This document shows positions 18,207 through 29,400 of a DNA stretch of 64,000 nucleotides, in pieces. The stretch's first letter is position 1. Every line of letters starts with the position of its first letter. The notes below the pieces were generated by a model. That model saw only the letters and a program-made list of their open reading frames with translations, was not told the DNA's origin and did not search any database. Source of the stretch: Nitzschia sp. DOCU1 (Eukaryota > Bacillariophyta > Bacillariophyceae > Bacillariales > Bacillariaceae); the NCBI GenBank assembly GCA_951394045.1, contig OX595996.1, positions 1,240,001 to 1,304,000 on the forward strand. The letters run 5' to 3'. Both the position numbers and the translations under genes were made by a program.

Positions 18207-19420
18207 TTAATATTCCAAAAGGAGATTCAATTCATCAATACTGACTTCGACATCTCCCATGTTACCAATCAAACTCCCTTGTGTTTCTGTATTATACTCC
18301 AATTCTGGTTCAGGCAACGCCACATTGGCCTTGACTTCTAATTTGACATTCCCCCGACTCCCATCCAGTGGCAATCGCTTCACAATGGTAAATCCTTCCA
18401 TGATATTGATTGGACTCAGCCGTTCCGTCCGAAATCCGACGCGAGCATAGGCTTGAAAGGTCTGCAAATTAATGGCAGCACGAAATCGTAGCCGTGTCAC
18501 TAAATCTTCCACGGCTCCTACGGACAATTGCCACGATTTGGTCAATTGCAATTCCTTGCCCGCCAAGGTTAATTTGCCACCAATAATGGCATCTTCCCAA
18601 CTGGATTGAAATTGCCAAACTCCTAGTTGGGTATTGAAATCCGCGCCCAATCGAATAATCGTCTTGAGTGGTCGAAAGGTTTTGCGAAGTTTCAAAGTAG
18701 TGGTGGGTTCTAATAAGAGCCAAAAAAACGTCAGGCGTTGGTACAATGAGGAAAGCATACGACCAAGAATGCTCTGGGGTGACATTATCACTTGTTCTCG
18801 TACGTACCTACTCGACAAACAATCTTTGGCATTTTTTCCAGAGTAGGAATCACATTGGCGGACCACCACGTTTGAACCGTGTCCAAAAACTCGAGTCGAT
18901 TATTGCTGCTACTGCCATTATCAAACGGGGAAGCACGATTTCCATACAATCCACCACCCGTCGACCATCGAAAACGGTTCCGACTTGTGGTGGTGGGCGA
19001 CGATGCCAGGCGTGATCTTCGAAATCGCGTCAAGAGTTCCTTGGCTCGACGATCCTTGGTAGTGTCGTCATCATCGTCACCATCACTATCATCATCTTGG
19101 TGTTTTTTGCGAGAACTTCCACCACGAGAATCAAATAACATGTATTCTCGTCCCGATCCACCCATCCAATAACCACGATCATCTTGACTCCAATCCGACT
19201 CGAGCAGTTCGTATCGATTTCCTGGAATGCGAATAAACAGCGACGGCGATGTGGTAGCTTTGGACGAAGAATAGTCACCGCCATTGGGCAATGACGCTGT
19301 TACTCCTTGGAATTGCGCCGCCATGAAAAGAGTCAGCCAAGCACATATCATCAGCATCCATTGTAATATCCGGTTCCGCCTTTTATTAAATGCCAATACT
19401 CGTGGCGTTGTTCGTAACAT
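18207..19420 (-). CDS. Unknown membrane-anchored beta-rich protein
   Basis: Two exons, 19420-18808 and 18709-18207, give 371 aa. The 98-nt intron has a GTACGT donor and a T-rich TTATTAG acceptor, and joins the frames in phase 1. The frame extends to 19588 only through a GTG, so the ATG at 19420 is used. The N-terminus has basic residues and a hydrophobic span (WMLMICAWLTLFMAAQF, about 20-37) that may be a signal peptide or anchor. A low-complexity Asp/Ser/Arg-rich middle follows. The C-terminal 170 aa alternate polar and hydrophobic residues (TLKLRKTF, IIRLGADFN, LTLAGKELQL, RFRAAINLQTFQAYARVGF), as in antiparallel beta sheet. I do not recognise the family. A beta-barrel or lipocalin-like fold of plastid or secretory membranes is one possibility. 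Confidence 0.75.
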
Positions 19421-20048
19421 GGTGTTGTTTGGAGCAGCGCGGGCAATCAAGGACGGAAAGCTCAATAAGATTTCAGGGCAGAAAGATTCCACAAGCTTTC
19501 GAAAGTCTTGATGGATGCAGAGTCGACGTGTTTGCAATGACTTTGGATGATCGACCGAAAGACGATGAGAAGTGTAATACACGAACACTACGGACGAATG
19601 GGAGCCAAACGAAATCCTCGGAAGGATGCATCCATCAACTCGAAAAAATTGGCGATGTGATTGATTGGCGCGACGACACTCATGTCCACGGAAACGCTAC
19701 GTGGCTATCGTACCTGGTACATTTCCGGCGTCCTTCCAAAAGTATTGTAACATCTACAGTAGTCCTTAGAGTTGAGTGACGTCATTGAAATGACTGATTT
19801 AGTCAAAGGGGTCGTATTTCAATCACTGGTGCCAGTTTGTCTTCCACCTGGAAGCGCGCCATCCGATCATTTTTTAACGGTTCCTGCCTGCATGCCCGAT
19901 CCTTTCCAAGGCACATACGATCTTCGTTGGCTTCATTTGGATCCTGACCATGAAAACACCCAGCAGCTGTCTCACATATTCGGACCAGCTGGCGCTTTTT
20001 CTTTCTCGCTATTGTCAATAGACTAACACATCCATCAACCATTACGCA
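19421..20048. other. Divergent intergenic region
   Basis: Lies between the leftward unknown membrane protein and the rightward FKBP gene and should carry both promoters. No coding frame is supported; the short open frames across it are not protein-like. Confidence 0.45.
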
Positions 20049-20831
20049 ATGCAAATTCGCTCATTGACTGCTACTACTACCATGAGCGCTGTTGTTGCCG
20101 CCCTTTGTACTCGTTCCGTGGGTGCCTTTACGGCCAGCACCTTGGCCCGCCATTCAACTCCCTTTCTCTCTAGCACGGCCCGAGCCATGAGTTCCAAGGG
20201 GCCCATGCCCTACGATGATGCCAAAATGCCATTTTATGCATTGGGTACCAACTTGGCGTTGCAAGTGGGCGGGCAAGGGAATTTCAAGACCTTGTTGGAC
20301 GACGATGAATTGGACATTGTTTTGGAGGCCTTTTGCGAAAATTTGCGGGGTACCAACACACAAGATGCTCGTGTCGTTTTGACGACCTATGGACAACAAC
20401 TCAACAAGATTCTGATGGAACGTACAGAAGGAATTGTAGAACGTGTCAAGAAGGACGGTGAGAACTTTGTGACCAACTTTTTGGATTGCAATGAAGAAGC
20501 CATCAAGACTGATTCGGGTTTGGTGTACTACAGTATGAAGGAAGGAGATGGCAAGCAACCTACCTTGTCGAATACTGTGGAAGTTCACTATCATGGAACT
20601 TTGACGGATGGAACTGTCTTTGACTCTTCGGTTGATCGGGGACAAACAATCTCGTTCCCGCTGGGCGGTGTCATCAAGGGATGGCAAGAGGGATTGGCCT
20701 TGATGAAGGAGGGAGGAAAGGCGACTCTTGTCATTCCCTCAGATCTTGCCTACGGCGATGGTGGCAGTGGGGACACTATCCCACCGGGTGCTACTCTCAA
20801 GTTCGAAGTCGAGCTTTTCAAGGTAATGTAA
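20049..20831 (+). CDS. Plastid-type FKBP prolyl isomerase
   Basis: A 260-aa single-exon protein. The leader (MSAVVAALCTRSVGAFTAS) has a signal-peptide core ending at A26/F27, the Ala-Phe junction of diatom plastid imports, followed by a Ser/Thr/Arg-rich transit stretch. An FKBP N-terminal dimerisation-like helix region (about 60-150, ALGTNLALQVGGQGNFKTLLDDDELDIV) precedes an FKBP domain (about 165-260), with VEVHYHGTLTDGTVFDSS, FPLGGVIKGWQEGLALMKEGG and IPSDLAYGDGGSGDTIPPGATLKFEVEL. This is the Mip/FkpA-type layout. FKBPs catalyse cis-trans isomerisation of Xaa-Pro bonds during protein folding. The core pocket residues (Y, F, D, V/I, W, Y, F) are present, so activity is likely. Confidence 0.94.
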   Translation: MQIRSLTATTTMSAVVAALCTRSVGAFTASTLARHSTPFLSSTARAMSSKGPMPYDDAKMPFYALGTNLALQVGGQGNFKTLLDDDELDIVLEAFCENLRGTNTQDARVVLTTYGQQLNKILMERTEGIVERVKKDGENFVTNFLDCNEEAIKTDSGLVYYSMKEGDGKQPTLSNTVEVHYHGTLTDGTVFDSSVDRGQTISFPLGGVIKGWQEGLALMKEGGKATLVIPSDLAYGDGGSGDTIPPGATLKFEVELFKVM

Positions 20832-21209
20832 GCTATAAAATATTATGACACACACAAGTCGCTTGTAGGTAGGAAACGGGCTTGCTGCTTTCGCCTGCAC
20901 CACCTTTCGCCACGATGCTTCCAAATCAGCCGGTTGTAGCTCTAGGCACTATTTTCAATCCAATCCATTTTGAGGTGTTGGTAGTACCAACGTCACGACC
21001 TGTTGACGCACTGTCTAAAGGACCGTTCCGCTTCGGCCTACTAGCTGTGGCTGCTAGAGAGGCTCAAACGCCTGCTAGGTCTGAATTGTGCAAGAAGCCA
21101 CGAACAAAATCGCTACTTTACATGGACCTACTACCGTTGTGTCCCTGACATTTTATGATAGAGAAAAGTTGACTGACTAATTCGTCATCTATCAGTAGCC
21201 GCAAATTTG
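20832..21209. other. Convergent 3' flank
   Basis: Lies between the ends of the FKBP and RPB7 genes. It begins with an AT-rich stretch (ctataaaatatta) suited to polyadenylation. No gene is seen. Confidence 0.45.
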
Positions 21210-21755
21210 TTAAGACTCCGCTTGTTCCCCATCGTCTATTAACCCAAGATAGTTGTCCTTGATGGTCCCAATCGCCGTAATATTCCCTTGCTCCACCGTT
21301 CGTCCCTTGATCCGAAGCCTCACACCACATCCCGACGATATCACCACTTCCTTATCATCACTGATCCACGCATCCTTTTCTCCATCAAATCCATTGAACA
21401 TGTCTTCGGGCATGCTATGTTTCGAGACAAAAATACGCAAAGGACCACAATAGGCAAAGAATCCAAGAGGATTGCATTGACTCACGACGGCATCCAGTAC
21501 TTCATTGATAAACGGTCGAAGCAAGAGTGCCGTGTACTTGACGGTAAATACCACGTCGCCACTGTCGTATTCAATAATACCGGATTTGATTTGGTCTTCC
21601 GGGACCTCAATGACGTTGACGACGTATCCATAATTTGCCAACGCGAGGCCTTCTACTTCTTCCTTGAGGAGTCTGACGATTGTGGCCTTGAGTTTGGGAC
21701 CAAAATGGACCGGTTGTAGGACAATTTCATGTTCCAAGGTTTTGACGTAAAACAT
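21210..21755 (-). CDS. RPB7: RNA polymerase II subunit RPB7
   Basis: A 181-aa single-exon protein, full length for RPB7 (about 170 aa). The N-terminal RNP/SHS2-like domain (about 1-80) has FYVKTLEHEIVLQPVHFGPKL, followed by the S1/OB domain (about 81-170) with RPFINEVLDAVVSQCNPLGFFAYCGPLRIFVS. RPB7 pairs with RPB4 to form the stalk of RNA polymerase II in the nucleus, contacts nascent RNA and helps initiation. Similarity to RPB7 rather than to RPC8 or RPA43 rests on length and on the LEGPLRIFVS-type segment. It is transcribed away from the 1,283-aa gene at 22,358. Confidence 0.93.
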   Translation of the reverse strand: MFYVKTLEHEIVLQPVHFGPKLKATIVRLLKEEVEGLALANYGYVVNVIEVPEDQIKSGIIEYDSGDVVFTVKYTALLLRPFINEVLDAVVSQCNPLGFFAYCGPLRIFVSKHSMPEDMFNGFDGEKDAWISDDKEVVISSGCGVRLRIKGRTVEQGNITAIGTIKDNYLGLIDDGEQAES

Positions 21756-22357
21756 ATTGACAGTGTGAAGGATTTTCGAGTTGATATCGGAGGGAGCTTG
21801 CGCACAAAATTATAATCGTCACTTTTCGATCAACCTAGTAGTGGCTCTCTGGTAAATGCAGTGTGTCTTTGGAGAAGGTGCGGGGGGAAGGTAGAGGACT
21901 AATAGAGCGGAAGTGGAAAGTAACTGCCGATACGTGCGGCTGCTGCAGTGAAAGTTGTGCCCGTCGGATCGGCTCGCGCCATTGTCGTTTTCGCGTCGTG
22001 TGTGCGGTTGGCAACGTAACAACATCCAGTGATCGGAGAAGTCAAAACAGTGCGTGTGATAGGCAGACAGACCATCTCTCGCGGAGAACAACGAGAACTT
22101 ACGACTCAGTGGACTCTAAACCTCCTGACCTCTCGCATCTTTTTCGTGGCGATGACGATGATGATCCACAACGGCACATCTTCCGCTTCCTTCCGTCTTT
22201 CATGTACTCGTAGATCGATTCTCTCTGCCATTTTGTGAATCTACAACAATAGAGAACTGCCTCATTGTCTCTGTGAGAAAAGACTTTTCCTGGCTGTTGG
22301 ATTATCGTTTGTTCGGGCGCACGATTTTTCCTCTGTTGCTGGATCTGGTGAGCAAAA
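21756..22357. other. Divergent intergenic region
   Basis: Separates RPB7 (leftward) from the gene at 22,358 (rightward) by 602 bp and presumably holds both promoters. No coding frame or RNA gene is supported. Confidence 0.45.
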
Positions 22358-25300
22358 ATGGGAAACGACAACGAGAACATCTCCTCTTTTTCTTCTTCTA
22401 CTACTACGATACCATGGACACTTCATGACTACATGTCACTAGGAGAAGTCGAGCAAGGTCTATGCATGTCCAACACGGTGGCTAGCGAAACCCAAGACGA
22501 TGGCGAATCCACACGAACGAAACATCAACTAGAAGAAATCCAACGACTCCCCATGTTGTTGCGCTTGCTTTCGACGACACGGAATTTAGTGTCGTGTTCG
22601 ATTCTGAATACTAATGATGAAACAAAGGGAGGAGGAGATGATCCTCTTGTCAGTCGAACGGTGGAACGTTTGGAGCATGTGGCGGCGATTCATTCCGTCG
22701 CAGAAGGAATCGAAGTGGTTACTTGCTACTTGGCGCCGAGTATGACACGCCGATTGTCGCGAGTCCCGCCACTTGAAAAGCGACGAAATGGCATGTTGGA
22801 TACCACAGAACTTGAACAAGTGGCAAGGGACCCAAAGGGACCAGTAGTAGTGACTAGTAGTGGTGGTGGGAAACATTCTCGAAAGAGGGCAAAGGGGATG
22901 GAGGGAGAAGATGTTGCAAAAGGAGAGTCGGACGACAATAATGAAGGAGACTTTTCAGACGACGACGAAGAAGATGACGATGCCGATATGGATGATGCCG
23001 AAGAGTCTGTTGAAGCAGGAAAAAAGAGAAAACGACCTGGTGCTGCCCGATCCAATGTCATACCTCGCCGCACATCCTTGGAAGTGGCGGCAGAAGATTC
23101 GCAAGAAGCCATGGTTGTGAAAACTCTATCGGAATTGGCGTCTTTGGTCGCCACGTCTCTGGAACCGATTGTCACCCACCACGATGATCACGGCGATCAT
23201 CACCATCATGACGATCATCCGGATGGAGGGCAAACGGATGGTCGTGGTGATGCATCGCATCAACCGGCTCTTGGTCGATGCGGACTCAAGGGACAGTTGG
23301 CACTAACAATTGATGACTCTATTTTGGCTGAAACGGGGCGAGATGGTACAGGTGGAGCCATGGAGTTGAGCGATCTGGGATCAACAGTCGTGGCGATTCT
23401 GCATCATGCTCCAGTCCTACGGTCTCGACACGTTGCGGTAAGTAGCGGTAGATGTGCATGTTGATTCGTTCTGAAATGGCTGCTGATCTTATGTTCCATT
23501 TTATTGCAGAATGCTCTTTGCCGGGCTTCTATTCCTCAAGTTGCCAATTTGATGACTAGAATGGGTGCCAACTGCCCTGCGTCTGTGGCCTCCCTCTTGC
23601 TGGGCTGCATTCAAGCATACCAAATGGCCACTCTGCATCAAAATACGCCCATTGCCAACGTAGCCAAACAAGGTGTCTTGGCCCTGGCTAAATTGTCGCC
23701 ACGTGAGACTGGAAGAGTCATCCACAAGCTCCAATCATCAGGCATCATGTACGATGTACAACTAGAACTGGCCATTCAAGAACCCGTGCTGAATCCCATG
23801 GCGGCGGCCAATTTATTGGTGAAGCAAATCATTCTTTCGACGTGCAATACAGCAGCATCTTCTATCGATCCGTCAGTCAAATCTCTCCGATTGGAACGCC
23901 AACAGTCGGCAGGCGAGGAAGCCGTGGACGATTTTCGAAAATTGGGGCCGGACGATGATGGTCCCGGCGCGGCCAGTCTTGAACCAACCCTACCATCTTT
24001 CCTCCTGAAACGACCAGTCCTCTATCAAAAGGCATTGGACTTTTTGGTCACACAATTTCAACGAATGTCACAAATGAAGCGCTTACCTCGAGGGCAGTTG
24101 GTGCTATTCCTCAAGGCATATTGCTGTCTTCTGTTTGTGGCGTGCCCTCCCAAAACCGCAAAATTCAATCGCTCCAAATGTGTATACGAGACGGCGCTTC
24201 CATCGCTCCAGACATTGACAGATAAGATCTTGGAGATGATCTTACAAATGGGAGAGAAAGATGAGCTGCCGCCTACTTCCTCTATGGATTCGCTGGTGGA
24301 GCATTTATATTGTGCCTTTCTGCTGTCATCGGCCCGTATCTTTCAAGGCCTTGGAGAGGATGAGAAAGCTGTTGAAACGTGTCAAGAGTTGAACATTTTG
24401 TTGGGTGAACTCCCTTGCCAATCCCGGCGGCTCCAAGGGTTTCGTCAATGCATTGATGCTGCCATTGCCGAAGAATTGCCAGCTGTCGTGCATGCGCAGG
24501 TTGCCGTGGTCGTGGCTTCTCATATTGTTGGCTCCGAAGTTGTCCCACTGATCGAAACGTTTGATGACATGGAATCTGGGCTCCAACAAGTGTGCACGTT
24601 GCTCAAGCCATTGAGTCCTGTGGAGCCTTTGGAGGATGGGACGGTGCGAGACCTTGCCAGCGCTGTCTCCAGTCTCATGATCCGTATGGATCACCCTGGG
24701 AACGATGACGTCAAGAGCATCCTCACTACGACGTTACAAACACTGCTCGTCAGTGACAAAGTTCTCATCTTGCCGAATTTGGAAAGTGATTTAATGGCTC
24801 GTTTCGTTTCCAAAGCGTCTCAACGACTGTTCTGTGGTGCGGCCGAAGAATCATTGATGGTCCCATTGGTTCTTTCGCCGTCGTTGGAGCGACATGGTTC
24901 AATGCTGCTTGCAGCAACGGCAGATTTGAAGGAAGGGGGCGCGAAATTTCTCTTGCAGCTGCTCCATGTCTTTGAGTATTTGGATGCAAAGCCCAAGTCC
25001 CCATTTGCTCTTGATCCTCGATCTGTTCCTTTGAAGGAAGCTTTGAAGGCCTCTCTTCTATTGCATGACCAGCACTTTTTGTCGACGAGATTGTACGAAC
25101 TCGCCCACAAACACTGTATCGACGTGATTCTGCAGCTCGAAAGAGCGCAAATTTTGGGAATTGGTTCCGACGGAGGATCTGTTTTTCACGCGATGTCACG
25201 GCAGAAGGCCGTCGAATCTTTTTACTCGATTCTGCGATCCTACGTTCTCAGAATCGACAAGGACGCTGAAGCATGTGGGTCCGAAAACCTGTTTATTCAG

Positions 25301-26281
25301 GCCAAGGCTTCGCTCTGTGATTCCGATCTATGTACTACTGTCTGCAGTGCATTCCTGGCTTCTCCGCACAAACCAAAGCCTATTTTCACTTATCATGTTA
25401 TTTGCCGAGACCCCCTTGTGCTTTTCAAATGTTCACTGAAAATCTGGAAATGTCGGGGACTCCGAAGGATTGCAATGTCAGTACTATCATCGCTTTTGGA
25501 GTCCAATGCAATCCTCGTACGCGAAACATCTCCTTTGGAGAGCGCCGCGGAGGAATTCCTTTCCGCACGAAATGTCATGGTCGTCCGCTGTTTGTTGATG
25601 TGCATTTCCGGCCTCGAGTCCGACGTTGGCCCTTCCGATTGCACCATGGTGTCAAGCTTTATTCGTTCCGTAATTTCGGGGCAGGAAGGAATGGTGGCGA
25701 CGCTAATCAAACAAGGGCTGTCGGAACGCGCTGTAGATTGGCTGGTAGAGTATGTACCTGAATGCATGAATGACTCAAGGGAAATGCTACAGCTACTGTC
25801 GGACCGCAGCCCTTTGACTGCGGCCGAGCGTCTTGTGGCAGCGGACACTGTTCTACGGATTGCCATTGTACACGGGCAGAGCCAAGACGAGGAAGCCGCG
25901 AGTTTGGTACATGCCGCCTTGGCTCAACTTATCGACTCGTTCTTCTTGGTAGTGGGACCTGTCGGAGTTCCGGTGAATGCACTCATTGTGGACGATTCTG
26001 GCCTAGATGTGACGCAAATATCGAGAAAGGCGGCATTTCGAATATTGAAGTCATTGACACGAGTCCGGGGCCGCCGGACAGCTGTTCGCAAGGAGTGCGG
26101 AATAGCGCTGCAGAAGTTGGCGAGTTTGTGCAAGAGTGAAAGTGCCGTGGCGGGCGTCGCGGGCGCTGTCGCTGGTCGACGGAAGACATTGCTCAAAGAG
26201 ATGTTCGATTTGATCACGAAGGCCGCCACAACGATGGAAAGTTCGTTTGGCAATCAGCCCAACACAACTTCGTCCCAATAG
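22358..26281 (+). CDS. Large helical-repeat protein, function unknown
   Basis: Two exons, 22358-23437 and 23510-26281, give 1,283 aa. The 72-nt intron has a GTAAGT donor and a TTATTGCAG acceptor and joins in phase 0. The N-terminal third carries a nuclear-type basic/acidic low-complexity region (about 170-230, with KHSRKRAKG, an Asp/Glu run and KKRKRPG) and a His/Asp cluster (about 271-290, DDHGDHHHHDDH) that could bind metal. The rest is almost entirely amphipathic alpha helix (ASVASLLLGCIQAYQMATLH, AKQGVLALAKLSPRE, QLVLFLKAYCCLLFVACPP), as in HEAT or ARM scaffolds. Size and helical design resemble large scaffold subunits such as those of Integrator, but I could not match a named family and do not assign one. 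Confidence 0.8.
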
Positions 26282-26445
26282 GTTAAGCAAGAAGTTAGAA
26301 CCGACCGACTCTATCATAGTGTGGGACTCATTCCACAAGTTCGTCCCAACAGGTCAAGCTACTGTAAGAGATATGGAATGGATTTACACGAGCCTAGTAG
26401 AGATAGTTAATGTCAAATCTTATGTCTGTTGACAGCAGAAGCCGT

Positions 26446-29400
26446 CTACTTTTTGGTCTTGGTCGACTTGTATCGCTTCTTGTCCACATTGTTGTACATG
26501 ATTCCCCGGTCAAGCAAAAATATTCTCATGGCAAGCGCAGACGCGCAAGCTTCGTCCAGAGCTTTCCAGCGGCTCGGGAGGCAGGATCGAAGGTGACCAA
26601 TTTGCTCTTTCATCCATTCTTCCGATATGGTGTCCTCAAGGAGAATGACACATCTCATGAGATTCCAAGGTCCTTCTGCCTGCTGAACCATCAACCGCCA
26701 CTGATTTGCAAACTCTGGCGCCCATTCGCCATCTTCGGTATTGTTTACGGAACCGATTGGAAGAGCAGCCTCAATCGCCAGCAGAGCAGCTTTCATCGTT
26801 GCAAATATTCTGTCGTCTTCCGTGGCATTTGGGGCGACGTGTGCAATCTTGCCAAAGTCGGGCAGAGGAGAATCTCCTCTGGCTCGATCCTTTGCCTGCA
26901 AATATGTGCTGGCTTCCATGCTGGCCAAAGCAGCCGGCAGGCCGTCCTTAGAGAGAGCGGCATCGTTCAACATCTCTTGTTGGACTTCCCTGTTGTTTTC
27001 GTTGGCCTCAACCACACGGTCCTCGGACACCCACTCGTCAAATCGAGTGCTCCAACCCTCATAGTGCACACGATATCCAGTCACCTTCCCTTCCGCATTC
27101 CTTGCAACGGCCATTACCGTAGCATCCCATAAATGTGTTCCATCTTTAGATTCAACCAATACTGCTTCCTTTTCTTCGTAAATATCGTCCTTTTCACTAT
27201 CACTGTTAATGGCCATGGCAGCAGAAGAGTTGTCGTCCGCCTCATGCTTCACAGCTTTCAACTTGAACCGACGTTTGAGCAAGAGATCGGTCCAGGTTCC
27301 ATTCTTCACATACTCAAATGCCTTCGGAAACGAACGCTTCAGATCGCGCAATACCGGATCCTTTCCGAGACTTATCATGACGCTTGCAATCGTTTCTGGC
27401 TCAGAGTACTTGTACCACGTTGATGAGCCCAGGCACACAAACAACGACTCGGGTTCGGTGTTGAAGTACCAATACGACCGCCCTGCGGCGTCCCTGCCAA
27501 TCTCAAGTGTCCGACCGCATTTGTTCCCCTCTTCGAGTTCAGCCAGCGAGGCTTGTTTTTCCTTGTAGTTTTGGACAAGTTTGACTTTTCGGGCATTGTG
27601 CGCTGCGACTGCACAGCATTCATGCCCCTTCAAAGAACCACTAACAAAAGGGAGACCGGCTTCGTAGCGAAACTGAAGTTCTGCTTGAAAGCCCTCGGGA
27701 TTCTGCGGGACGAATTCAAGCATACCACCGTCGGCTATTTGGTCGAAGTATAAGTCAGATTTGTCGTCTGCCACAAGTTCATCACCAATGCGGAGTGAGA
27801 CCTTCATTAGCTTCGTCCCTTTCCGTGCCTTCGCACTGGTGCCGTTCGCCATGGAAGCCTCGCTTAAGTCGGCAATCAAATTCGTCCGCCGAGACTTGGC
27901 GCCGTACTTGATGAGCTCGTCCCATTCCTCTGCGTCTGGAACTCGGACAAAGTTTGTCCCTAGGGAGGTATCGGCCAAATTACAGAAATCGCAGACCTCA
28001 CTGCGGCATCGCGACGCAGGAAATGCAAGACCGGGCTCTTTAGTGGTGAGGGTGCTTTCGACTACTTGAGACACGTAGTCTCGTTCAAATGACGCGACTG
28101 TTGAACGAAGCTGGTTTTTGATACAAAAAGCAGCAAAGCAGTCATCTCGGGCTTTTTGTCGCTTGTTCTTTTCCGCAAGAGCATCAGCCCGTTTCGCTCT
28201 GTATTCGTCTTCTTCCGATAGTCCCGCTTCGGCTTCAACATACTCGACATTAGGCTGGGAGGGAACACCGTCGACTTGCATAGCAGTTACTTCTACTGCA
28301 TTGGCCTCCACAACTGTGCCCGATTGATCGTTCTTAACGCCTGACGGAATTTCCAACGGCTCAACGACACCCGATAATTGTTTGGCGGGAGTTATTGCTG
28401 CTGCTACTGCCTCAACGGACTCAACACGTGGTACTTCGACCTCCATGTCGGAAGGGGTGTCGACGGGAATCTCGTCCCCTTCGTCGCTCAACTTGGGAAT
28501 TACCTCCGTAACGTCCGAAACTTTGGCAATCGCTTCCAATCTCTTTGTAAGGCGTTCAGCAGCCTCTTCCTCCATGGCGCTCGCTACATTTTGCATCACG
28601 TCGCTTGAGGAACACTTCATGATCAACAACGCTAAGAGTCGTAGCCATTCGTTGGCTGTCATCTCTCGTGGGTCGTTGATAAGAAGTGTGCTTGCCGCAG
28701 CGATGGAGTCCCTGAAAACGGAACTTGAAAGCGCCACTTGAGAAGCGGCGTCTGAGACCTTCGGGTTCAGCAGAACTGGCACCAAGTCGTGCCGCAAGCC
28801 ATGATCTATCCCGGTGCCGTGTCCCTGGCTCTCTGCCACCGCCTCGAGACATCGGATCTTCTCAACTGGGGTACCAGCGTCGAGAAGAGCTTCATCGATT
28901 TCTTCAAGTGTTGCTCTCTCTGTGCCTCCTGAGTCCAGTTGCACCTCATACATAAAAGAAGGACCTCCTAATCCTTCGCAGTGTACAAACAGACATCTAG
29001 TGACGCGGCCAGTGGCCCCGCCAAACCCTTTCAGCTTGATTTCCTTGCCCACTCGGGGGTCGAGATCCCCCCACCACCTTCCATTCAAACACCGTGGGCA
29101 GTGCCAGTCTCCCTTGGGAATGTCGAACAAAGGAGGATCAAGTCTGCTCACGTTGAAGTTCCCTTCGCAGCCATCACATAATAAAACGGTGGCATCAACA
29201 TCGGAAGGGTGCGGATCTACACAAAGATCGTCGTCGAGTAAATTTAGCGGTGTAAGGTGCTCCGTGGGCGCCAAAACCCAGTCGAGGAGAAGGCGCTCAA
29301 AAATTCTAAGCATTTCTCCGCCGGCACTTATAATCATTGGGCCGGCATTGGCATAGGACAAGCAATTCCTCCCAATCAGCCGAATGTTCCTAGCGAATTC

